Source of the DNA: Diplonema japonicum
Taxonomy: Eukaryota; Euglenozoa; Diplonemea; Diplonemida; Diplonemidae
DNA: 64,000 nucleotides
Assembly: GCA_964019335.1 (NCBI GenBank)
Contig: OZ025738.1
Span: 62,001 to 126,000 of the forward strand
Direction of reading: 5' to 3'
Positions 56,800-64,000 of this stretch are shown here, one piece after another (positions within the stretch are counted from its first letter, which is position 1; every line of letters begins with the position of its first letter). The translations under genes were made by a program, and so were the position numbers. The notes under the pieces were generated by a model. It saw only the letters and a list, made by a program, of their open reading frames with translations. It ran no database searches and was not told where the DNA came from.

Positions 56800-59700
56800 C
56801 TATCTTGTGTTGTTACCCTTCTGCGTCGCTGCATTTTTATCGGCAGATGGGGTGGGGATACTTCGGGTAGGTTCGAGGTAGGTCGGCACGAACTTGTCGC
56901 TCCAGTCGTCTCTCCCCGGTGAACCGGTTGCGAGTCGCTGTTCGAGGATGAAGCGCACCTTGTCGTACGATGCGAATGTGGGTCTGCAGGTATACCCTCG
57001 GATCCGTTTGTTTGCACCAATGGATCGGAGGGAGGATGTCAAGAAAGGTTTCCCGGGGATAGGAGGGGGTCGTGCTTTCTTTTCGGCCACCTCTGACAGT
57101 TTTGTCAGAACTTTAGCTAGCCGGTTTGCACGCTTACGTACGTCAGCCGTATCTTCCAAGATGAGCTGTTTGGTCGTGGCCTCAAAGTCGAGTGCGAGCT
57201 CTATCCTTGAGACTGAACCATGTGGGCTCCACTGCAGCATGCGAAGCCATTTGAGCACTTCTGGGACAATCGTATCCCCTTGGAAGTGTTTCAGTCCGTT
57301 GTTCTTGTACCAATCCAGGCTTGGCACCGAGCACCCTCTTCCAACCAGCGGTCTGTTCCAAGGGAACCTTTCTACCGCGGCCTTCTTCGTTTCCTGCTTC
57401 GCGCTCACTCTCCTGATGATCGCAAGCAGCATCTGTTGTATTACCTCTGGCCGTTCCGTCTTACATTCCAGAGGGATGATGCCGTGTAGTGCAAGGCAGC
57501 GTGTGATCCCCTCTTGCCTGTATGCATGCATTGCAGGGGCGAACTCAGGTGCACCGCGTACCTCTTCGTGTGCCTTGCATTTCCAGAACGTGTGTATGGT
57601 GTACTCGTCTTGCGTGGTGAAGAGCGCCTCACACCCAATACATTGTACCTCTGGTTCGACGATCGGGTAGCTGCGGAACATGGCACCCGTGATCATCCTC
57701 AAGCCAAGTCGTTCCTCTTGCACGGACCTGGCACTCTTCCACACCTCGTTAGTGCGGACTTCGTCAATTGCGCGGCCGACACCAATAAAGGAGGGTCTGC
57801 CTTTGGCAACTGCGTTCCTTCTGATCGCTTTCGTCACTCGCCGTATCTCATGACCTCTGGCAGCTTTATGCACGCCCAAGAGGGCCCTGGCCCAAGGCCA
57901 TCCGAGCTTGGCTGGTTCCAGAAGACGCAGGAGTGTTCCTATGGGACCAGCGGACCTCATATTCTTCGTGTACTTCTTCCGGATCTTTCTTGCACGCTTT
58001 CGTATTCTTCGATTTTCCGCTAGCCTCAGGACGGTGCCCGCCGTCTTGTAGGCAAAGGCAGCAAGAGGGTCGTGTGTGTGGCCCGGTAGTGCGATGTTCA
58101 AGAGCGCGCCCGATGAGCGCGTGGTGTTGTACGGACCCCACAGACAATCTGTTATAGCGATCCTAAGGGCGTCGATCTTCGCGTTTGACGGTGGGGCATA
58201 TGGCGCACCGTATAAGGCAGCGGGTAGAATAGATTGGCTCACGATGAGGGCTTTCTTTGTAAAGGGTAGTTGTAACGCGGCCAGTCTCTTGGCTGTCTCG
58301 ACCGCTTTCTCCACCCTCTTGTTGTCAGCCCTACCTTTCCTTTCCATTGACAGAGTGACTCCAAGGATCTTCACCTTCTTCTTCGTAGCAAACGTAAATC
58401 CACCCTGTCGTAGAGTTGACGTATACTTCTTCACGGTGCTGAAAGCAAGCGTCTTCTCGTGGTTCAGAGCCATCCCTGTGATTTTACAGAACTCGGATAC
58501 TCTATCAACAGCTCGCTGTACGTGTCGTTCTGACTTCCTGCTGTACATCGTCACATCATCGGCGTATGAGGTAGTTTTTGCCTTCGTCAAGTGTCCGATT
58601 TCTTTGACCATGATCGACAGCAGTGCGTTGATCAGAACGGCCGACAGCGGGCACCCCTGGAGGATTCCATTGTCCACGTGTAGCACCTCGCCTACCCCAA
58701 GCGGTAGTTTTAGTCGGCGTTGCAGATTCTCATACACGTATCGCATCGGACGGGTGATGGATACGCTCAGGCCAAGGTCCTCTACTAACGAAAGGGCAAT
58801 CTCCTGCGGAACTCGATCAAAGCACTTTTGGAAGTCCAGCGCTAAGCCATACAGTGGCCTCCCACCTAGGAGTGCATCCTCTACCATTGTCGATATGTCC
58901 ATGAGGACATGGTCAGCTCCGTGTTTGGGCCTGAAGCCGTGCATGGTGGGATCGATCCATTTCTCCTGCCATTCGAGAACATGTTTGAGTCGGACACAGG
59001 CCCACAGGCGGTAAATCACACTGGTGACGGTGATCGGTCGATGGTCAAGCGGTTGGCCTGTACCATTTTTCGGGAGCATCGAGATCAACGCAGTCATCAC
59101 AGTGTCGGGCCAACGACCCTGTAGCTCAATAGCATTGAAAAGGTCCGCGAATGAGCCAAGAACATCGTCCGGCAGACAATGGAGCTCAGCAAAGCGCCAC
59201 CCGTCAACAGCACACGCAGTCTTCTTCTTCGTTCTCGCGAGGACTACGCGCAAGTCCTGCACCGTAATCAGAGGACATGTCATTTCGGTGCGTTTGATGA
59301 ACTGTCCGTAGGTCGCTTTGAATTTCTTGTACGACGGCTTGGTCTCTCCGTTTCCGAAGAGGCAGAAAACTTTCGCCCAATGCTGCTCCAAGGTCCTCAA
59401 CATTTCGACTGCGTTAGCGGTGATCTGCCCACTGTCGCGCCGTACGGTTTGCGTGGTCTTCGTTTCTTGTTCCACCGTACCATCCTTTAAAAATGCCGTC
59501 ACACGTTTACGGTCCGTGCCAAACTCTTCCGCAGTCCACCTCGCGTACTCCTTGTTCCGGTGTCTCTTGTTGCGGCTGATTATCTCAGCGTTCGACTTCG
59601 CAGCCCTACCCCTAAGCTCAGCCATCGCCGTGTAAATCTCGTCGTTACAAGACCAATCTTGGGGGTCGGGTCTCTCAGTCCATAGCTTCAGACGCACTGC

Positions 59701-61176
59701 AGTGGTGTACACGTTACGTATCTGTGCCCTCATCTCGTGCGACATGCATCCTATCGCGGGTGTTTCTTCCATTCGTCGGATCAATGATTTAATCTTCCGC
59801 TTAAGGATCGCGACTTGGTTCTCTTTGCAGGTCGCTGCCCCACACCCTTCATGATTCGACGGTGCGGAAATCTCCCGAAGCACCGGTTGCCGCAAGTCTC
59901 CTCGCCCCCGCTGTGTGAGATCGGCTCCTAGGAGGTCCTCAACAGCGACGGCTAGGTATCGAATGGCCGAGTTCAGGTTAGTCAGCAGGGTAGTGTTGAA
60001 GATTCTGCGGTCGAACAAGCCAGGCGTTCCCGTGATGACGGTGTTCGGACATTTGAGCTGTCTGGGTACCTTGTACATGGGTACAAGTTGCCGCATGGCT
60101 GGTAACTTCAGCGTCACAGTTAGCGCTCGATGCGACGGCACGCCTATGTCTTCAGTAACACAGGACACAAGCGCTGCAGCAGCTATGGGGTTCATCAGGA
60201 TGTAGTCGGGTCTTGTGGCTGCAACGGCAGTAACGTAGGTGGGGCTTGGGTCCCTCCCTTGATGTTTTGCAAACATCGCGGATGCGTCCACCCAGTGCGT
60301 GTTAAGCGCATGTTGCAATGTAGGAGATGCATCGATTGTAGTGTTCATATCTCCAACTACAATGATCGGGACCTGGCCTAGCGATATCCGCAATCGGTTT
60401 AGGATATTGCAAAGTAAGGTTTCGCGAGCAGCGACTCCAGCCTTCGACTTATCAACATCGGCGTACAGGTTAACTACGTGTAACCACCTGTTGCCTTCAC
60501 CCATCGCGTACATTACATGTTGGAATCTCGTCTGCTGTCCAACATCCGGGAGGACATGCTGTTCTATGCAGGTGCCGGGAATACGGTATAATGTGGCGAC
60601 GCCTCCCCTCTCCGCTAAGGTTGGGGATTCAACACCGTCCAGCATCAGTCCACGTTGCGGTTTCCCAAATATGACACGCCTCTGCGTCATACCCGGATCC
60701 CCCTTCATTGTTGTAGCCACTTGGAATTGTGTCGTAGCCGTCAGCGCCGTCTCCTGAACACACAGGATATTGGCTGTTACCTTCTTGAGGATGTGGAATG
60801 TGTTGTTCCACGAAGTAACGTTAACCGATGTTATCGTCACTGTGTCGCACGTTTTCGCATCACCTATCGATGTCAAGGGCGGACGCGGAACACTACCTTT
60901 CGTGCCTTGAGGTTCTCCCGCTGGAACGTAGAAGTCCTTCCATAATCCTGTCGTCTTCACCTTGAGGGATATCTTCTTGCATGGCGGGCCAGGGTTGGGG
61001 TGCACATCACCATCAGCTAACAGCCTGAGGAGTGCCTCCATCGCGATGTTTGAATATGCATGTTTTTGGTTGCATATTCGGGGAAGGGAGAAGTAGGGGC
61101 TCATGCTAAACACTGAAGGGGGGTAGCAGAGCAGGGGAACACTGATTGGGAGGAAGATCATGATACGGGTCCTCAT
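56800..61176 (-). CDS. LINE B ORF2: 2A-like leader, endonuclease, reverse transcriptase, zinc knuckle (1458 aa)
   Basis: The chosen start is the ATG at 61174-61176, which overlaps the TGA of ORF1. Residues 1-50 are hydrophobic, signal-like (IMIFLPISVPLLCYPP). DVHPNPGP (57-64) fits the 2A ribosome-skipping consensus D-(V/I)-E-x-N-P-G-P except for H in place of E. Then APE endonuclease (about 110-355): SVNVTS, VQETA (E142), GDMN (D276), RPDYIL (D324), SHRAL (H349). Reverse transcriptase (about 640-930): LPKNG, HRPITVTS, HGFRPKHGAD, LDFQKCFD (D781), NGILQGCPLS, SYADD (871-874). A zinc knuckle of the same C-x2-C-x12-H-x4-C form as LINE A follows. Both catalytic sites are intact. The frame is open upstream to 62124 only because it overlaps ORF1. 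Confidence 0.93.
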   Translation of the reverse strand: MRTRIMIFLPISVPLLCYPPSVFSMSPYFSLPRICNQKHAYSNIAMEALLRLLADGDVHPNPGPPCKKISLKVKTTGLWKDFYVPAGEPQGTKGSVPRPPLTSIGDAKTCDTVTITSVNVTSWNNTFHILKKVTANILCVQETALTATTQFQVATTMKGDPGMTQRRVIFGKPQRGLMLDGVESPTLAERGGVATLYRIPGTCIEQHVLPDVGQQTRFQHVMYAMGEGNRWLHVVNLYADVDKSKAGVAARETLLCNILNRLRISLGQVPIIVVGDMNTTIDASPTLQHALNTHWVDASAMFAKHQGRDPSPTYVTAVAATRPDYILMNPIAAAALVSCVTEDIGVPSHRALTVTLKLPAMRQLVPMYKVPRQLKCPNTVITGTPGLFDRRIFNTTLLTNLNSAIRYLAVAVEDLLGADLTQRGRGDLRQPVLREISAPSNHEGCGAATCKENQVAILKRKIKSLIRRMEETPAIGCMSHEMRAQIRNVYTTAVRLKLWTERPDPQDWSCNDEIYTAMAELRGRAAKSNAEIISRNKRHRNKEYARWTAEEFGTDRKRVTAFLKDGTVEQETKTTQTVRRDSGQITANAVEMLRTLEQHWAKVFCLFGNGETKPSYKKFKATYGQFIKRTEMTCPLITVQDLRVVLARTKKKTACAVDGWRFAELHCLPDDVLGSFADLFNAIELQGRWPDTVMTALISMLPKNGTGQPLDHRPITVTSVIYRLWACVRLKHVLEWQEKWIDPTMHGFRPKHGADHVLMDISTMVEDALLGGRPLYGLALDFQKCFDRVPQEIALSLVEDLGLSVSITRPMRYVYENLQRRLKLPLGVGEVLHVDNGILQGCPLSAVLINALLSIMVKEIGHLTKAKTTSYADDVTMYSRKSERHVQRAVDRVSEFCKITGMALNHEKTLAFSTVKKYTSTLRQGGFTFATKKKVKILGVTLSMERKGRADNKRVEKAVETAKRLAALQLPFTKKALIVSQSILPAALYGAPYAPPSNAKIDALRIAITDCLWGPYNTTRSSGALLNIALPGHTHDPLAAFAYKTAGTVLRLAENRRIRKRARKIRKKYTKNMRSAGPIGTLLRLLEPAKLGWPWARALLGVHKAARGHEIRRVTKAIRRNAVAKGRPSFIGVGRAIDEVRTNEVWKSARSVQEERLGLRMITGAMFRSYPIVEPEVQCIGCEALFTTQDEYTIHTFWKCKAHEEVRGAPEFAPAMHAYRQEGITRCLALHGIIPLECKTERPEVIQQMLLAIIRRVSAKQETKKAAVERFPWNRPLVGRGCSVPSLDWYKNNGLKHFQGDTIVPEVLKWLRMLQWSPHGSVSRIELALDFEATTKQLILEDTADVRKRANRLAKVLTKLSEVAEKKARPPPIPGKPFLTSSLRSIGANKRIRGYTCRPTFASYDKVRFILEQRLATGSPGRDDWSDKFVPTYLEPTRSIPTPSADKNAATQKGNNTR

Positions 61177-63296
61177 CTTTGGCGATGTGTGCTCTTCCCT
61201 GTTGCACACTTCTGATGTTGTTGTTTTTGTTGATGTTGTTGTAGAAGTTGTTGAGTTGCGCCTAGCTGTTGCACCATAGGCGCCATTGCCTGCGCGATCA
61301 ACCTTTGTACCACATCGGTAGCTCCAAGCGGGTCTTGGGTGGGCGGGGTCGGTTCTGGTTTCTTGGTAGCGGTAACCTGCTGTACGGCCTGCTGCAGTTG
61401 CTGGATCTGTTGGACGATGGGTTTCAGTGCCTCTGCGATGATGCCGTTCACCATGTCCGCCCAGTTCGGTGGTGTAGGCTGCGGGGACGACAACGAAGGT
61501 TGTTGGGGTTTCCAGGCGCTCGTCGTGCCACCTTGGAACGTCACAGTCCCGCCGATCCCTACACCTTCCTTCTTCGCCTTCGGGTTTTTCGCCTTTGGGT
61601 TTTTCGCCTTCGGGTCTCTCGCATTCGGGTTCTTCGCCTTCGCCCCAGCCGTCTTTTTCGGTCTTTGGTTTACCACAGTCTTCGATGTCACGTCGCCCTT
61701 CTCCGCGTCGGTCTCCTCCATCTTGGCGTCCACTCGGCGCTCGTTCTTCTTCCTTAGCAGTCCGATCCCACCGAACAGCGGCACCTCGAACCCGGGTGGC
61801 TCCTTCTGTGCTAGCAGCATCCACCTTTTGGTCGACCCTCTTAGGGATGACCGAGTCACCTCGACCGTCCACCCCCATGCAGCCAACATCATCTTGAGCT
61901 CTGTTGGTCTCATGTCGCGTGGCACCTTCTCCAGATACCAAGCCTCCGTCTGCGGTGTCGCTAGACCCTTGGCTTCGAGGTTCTTCCGGAGTTCGTTCTC
62001 CGCTGTACCCGGCGCCACACGAATACCAACCCGCTGTCGCTGGTCCACCGCAACCCCAGCGTATTGCTGGTACTTCTGTGCCACCGAGACGGCCATCTCG
62101 AGTGTCATACCCTTCTTCAGCCACACCACGCTGTCAGAGGTCTCATCCATCGGCAGCCTTGCGGTGATCCCGTCCTTGCCACTCCTACCTAGTAGCTCCG
62201 GTGCTCTGTTGGATGCCACACAGACCGTGGTCTTCGCGCACTCCGGGTATACCCTCGGCCTGGAGAGGTCGAAGTCCTTACCTCCAACCCAGGTGGTGAA
62301 CATTTTGTTGGCCTCATCCAACGAGGACTTCTTGTGTAGCGTGAGATGCACCAGCGTCGTGCACTTCTTCTTGATGGTTTCCGCCTGTCTTGCCATGGGG
62401 GCGAGATCGGACCAACCCATATGTGACATCCAAACTGTCAGTGATGTCGTGCCGGAGCGGTCTGGAAGGTCAAACGCGACTTGTTGCTTCTTGCCAGGGA
62501 TCGCTGGTAGCGGTTGGCGGGAGATGAGAGTGAGGTGCTCCGGTTTGTGGTGCGACAGGTGCCATTCGCACGCTGCCATGTCTTCCTGCTCGACTAGCAT
62601 GACACCACAGCAGTTTTCCGTCACACCGATGATGTCTGTAATGATCGGGAATGTCCAATCCAATTCGCGCAGCTTCAAGTTCGCAAATGTTTTCGGTGGG
62701 AGGGGTTCCTTCCCGGCGATCATCTCCGGGAGGGATGCGGTCTCCGGCCGTACCAGGACTGGGTTGGTCGTCAACAGGCCGTCCGGGCCGTCCGCGTCTT
62801 CCTTCTTCAGGGCGTAGTATTCACCCCCGATCTCAGCCAGCCAGCCGACTGGCACCCCCTGCGCGTGGCCAATCATCTGTGTAGTGATGACCTCCCCGTC
62901 CGTCTTGACGAGCCCAATGGGCGCGCCAATGCGCTCCGCGTAAGCGAGGATGGCGACTTCGTCGCCCCTTGCATTCCACTTCCTCAGGCTCGCGACGTAG
63001 TCGTCGAGCCTGACGGCAAGGAACCTCGCGTACAGCTCCTTGTTCGACTCCATCACCGACGCAACCAACTCGCGGATCGTCGCTTCGGCGCTTACCTCTC
63101 CGTGTCTGATAAAGGAGAGACAGCGAAATAGTTGTCCTCCTTGGTTACCGCATGAACGCAGGCGGAAACCGTAGCTCCTCACCTGCCCGTCGTACCACTT
63201 ACGCACCTGATGTGCCCACCCCTTCTCGCTCGTCTCTTCGCGGCCGAAGCCCCCGGGCGGCGCCTCCGAGGAGGCGGACGAGCCGGGTTTTGTCAT
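61173..63296 (-). CDS. LINE B ORF1 with a degenerate OTU-like domain (707 aa)
   Basis: The N-terminal region (about 40-165) aligns with LINE A's OTU domain: NQGGQLFRCLSFIRHGE at the catalytic-cysteine segment, a middle helix and VAILAYAERIGAPIGLV, then WLAEIGGEYYALK at the histidine segment. The cysteine position is Q55 and the histidine position is E159, so it cannot be a protease. The middle is alpha/beta sequence as in LINE A ORF1. Residues about 555-600 hold a short tandem KNPKA-type basic repeat. The C-terminus is glutamine-rich and coiled-coil-like. Likely the RNA-binding ORF1 protein of the element, with the OTU fold kept for a non-catalytic role. Confidence 0.85.
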   Translation of the reverse strand: MTKPGSSASSEAPPGGFGREETSEKGWAHQVRKWYDGQVRSYGFRLRSCGNQGGQLFRCLSFIRHGEVSAEATIRELVASVMESNKELYARFLAVRLDDYVASLRKWNARGDEVAILAYAERIGAPIGLVKTDGEVITTQMIGHAQGVPVGWLAEIGGEYYALKKEDADGPDGLLTTNPVLVRPETASLPEMIAGKEPLPPKTFANLKLRELDWTFPIITDIIGVTENCCGVMLVEQEDMAACEWHLSHHKPEHLTLISRQPLPAIPGKKQQVAFDLPDRSGTTSLTVWMSHMGWSDLAPMARQAETIKKKCTTLVHLTLHKKSSLDEANKMFTTWVGGKDFDLSRPRVYPECAKTTVCVASNRAPELLGRSGKDGITARLPMDETSDSVVWLKKGMTLEMAVSVAQKYQQYAGVAVDQRQRVGIRVAPGTAENELRKNLEAKGLATPQTEAWYLEKVPRDMRPTELKMMLAAWGWTVEVTRSSLRGSTKRWMLLAQKEPPGFEVPLFGGIGLLRKKNERRVDAKMEETDAEKGDVTSKTVVNQRPKKTAGAKAKNPNARDPKAKNPKAKNPKAKKEGVGIGGTVTFQGGTTSAWKPQQPSLSSPQPTPPNWADMVNGIIAEALKPIVQQIQQLQQAVQQVTATKKPEPTPPTQDPLGATDVVQRLIAQAMAPMVQQLGATQQLLQQHQQKQQHQKCATGKSTHRQR

Positions 63297-63335
63297 TTTG
63301 AATGATTTGATAGTTTACCCAGTAACCCCCCCGAA

Positions 63336-63498
63336 AAAAAAAACGGGGCAAAAAGATCATCCTTTTTCCTTTCTTTTTTCCTCTTTTTTGTTTAACCTCA
63401 CGCCAGTTTGCAGCGAGGAGAAAGAAAAAAAAAAAAAAAAGAAAATCGGATTTTTTACGTCATCCCCCCCCCTCTTATCTTTTTTTTTCTTCCGTCGC
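63336..63498. other. spacer upstream of LINE B
   Basis: A-run/T-run low-complexity sequence; 3' flank of the right-edge gene. Confidence 0.5.
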
Positions 63499-63975
63499 TC
63501 AACACACCACACAGACGGCACACTGCACATCGCAACCAGGGTCACTATCTATCGGGAGGGAAAGGCACTCTAGCTCGAGATCGTTGGGGATGTTGTGCTT
63601 TATGCACACCGAGTCGAGGAGGGTTCGGAGGGCAGGCAGGTGCTTGGTCAAAGTTGCGTCCTCCCTCAAGGGCAGGGCTACAGTGAGGTGAACCCCCTCA
63701 AAGAGGAGAATACACTCACTTGAAGTTGCCTGAAACCGTGCGCCCGTGATCTTGTGCATCATCAGAGAGCCGTTGCAGGTCAGTCTGGCTGCTCCACTGG
63801 CGTCCTTCCCAAACACAACCCACCCTGCCCCCGCAGGCCTTGGGTCGAGAAATCTCACAACCGGTTCTGAAAAACCATCGTTATCACCGGTCCTTGCTTC
63901 TTGCGTGTTCTGTTCCTTGAGCCACGCCATGCATGGCCCTGGACAGGCGGCCATCTTCACCCATCCAGTGGTGTC
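63499..63975 (-). CDS. last exon of an unrecognised gene at the right edge
   Basis: Open for 159 codons down to the stop at 63499. An ATG lies at 63952-63954, but the frame stays open upstream to a possible 3' splice site (coding strand GAAAATTCAG|GACACC, 63976-63977), preceded by purine-rich sequence like the other introns here, so the gene may begin beyond the window. Visible features: PVVRFLDPRPAGAGWVVFG, then CNGSLMMHKITGARFQA, ILLFEGVHLTVALPL and a cysteine-rich end (CDVQCAVCVVC). No family recognised. The composition is that of a real coding sequence. Confidence 0.5.
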   Translation of the reverse strand, partial: DTTGWVKMAACPGPCMAWLKEQNTQEARTGDNDGFSEPVVRFLDPRPAGAGWVVFGKDASGAARLTCNGSLMMHKITGARFQATSSECILLFEGVHLTVALPLREDATLTKHLPALRTLLDSVCIKHNIPNDLELECLSLPIDSDPGCDVQCAVCVVC

Positions 63976-64000
63976 CTGAATTTTCTTTTTTTTTCTTGTA

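Larger units (their letters stand above)
56744..63335 (-). mobile_element. LINE B: near-complete non-LTR retrotransposon
   Basis: About 6.6 kb, sense on the minus strand: short leader (63297-63335) sharing ACTGGGT and ATCAAA with LINE A's leader, ORF1 (61173-63296), ORF2 (56800-61176), and a 3' tail that is also found at the end of the short element at 32.3 kb. Both ends touch T-runs on the sense strand. Both ORFs are intact. Confidence 0.92.

Noticed and set aside
56800-62124. LINE B ORF2 starting at 62124 (1774 codons)
   Set aside because: The first 316 codons lie inside ORF1 in another frame and are low-complexity (repeated EKPKGE and threonine runs); the ATG overlapping the ORF1 stop is the better start.
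61339-62817. 492-codon open frame on the plus strand
   Set aside because: Antisense to LINE B ORF1; no domain.
1-64000. tRNA, rRNA or spliced-leader RNA genes
   Set aside because: None recognised by eye on either strand; a covariance-model search would be needed to exclude them.

Overview
This is nuclear DNA of a microbial eukaryote (protist). Every convincing host gene and every long LINE-type retrotransposon lies on the minus strand; the only coding remnant on the plus strand is a dead piggyBac element. Most genes are single very long ORFs, with GC-rich coding sequence separated by low-complexity spacers full of A, T, G and C homopolymers. On the coding strand, most genes (clearly the TatD, PLGRKT, PP1-like and the three giant genes) are preceded by a T/C-rich tract, then an AG, then a short purine-rich leader and the ATG. 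One-way gene order plus a pyrimidine tract and AG before each ORF is the layout expected of polycistronic transcription with spliced-leader trans-splicing (Euglenozoa: kinetoplastids or diplonemids). That placement is an inference. Two genes carry tiny cis-introns (42 and 52-53 nt), which would be unusual for a trypanosomatid.

Layout. 1-850: start of a ubiquitin-like-domain gene running off the left edge, a truncated LINE tail and a beta-propeller pseudogene. 877-8541: a segmental duplicate holding a piggyBac insertion and a 1790-aa giant protein. 8.7-15 kb: a LINE fragment and a two-exon protein with 26 near-identical ankyrin repeats. 15.7-22.7 kb: the second segmental copy with a 2015-aa giant protein. 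22.7-24.8 kb: a short hairpin element and a PIF1/Helitron-type helicase fragment. 24.8-31.8 kb: a third giant paralogue (2351 aa) with a C-terminal cysteine/histidine-rich tail. 32.3-40 kb: dispersed repeats, a PLGRKT homologue, a divergent PP1-type phosphatase and a tandem array of tetraspan genes (one intact, two broken). 40.7-41.5 kb: a 5'-truncated LINE. 42.9-48.6 kb: a NOX/ferric-reductase-like oxidoreductase, a receptor with a dead cyclase-like domain, and a TatD nuclease fused to a zinc knuckle. 50.1-63.3 kb: two adjacent, nearly complete LINEs (here A and B). 63.5-64 kb: the last exon of an unknown gene.

Most notable are (i) the three giant proteins, which look like NLR/STAND receptors (helical N-terminus, NTPase-like core, helical linker, pentapeptide-like strip, beta-propeller) but have lost the P-loop and Walker B acidic pair in every copy; (ii) LINE A, whose first ORF starts with an OTU-type cysteine protease domain, and LINE B, whose equivalent domain has lost both catalytic residues; (iii) LINE B's ORF1/ORF2 ATGA overlap followed by a 2A-like motif near the start of ORF2; and (iv) LINE ends that abut T-tracts on the sense strand, the same kind of sequence that appears to act as splice-acceptor tract for host genes.
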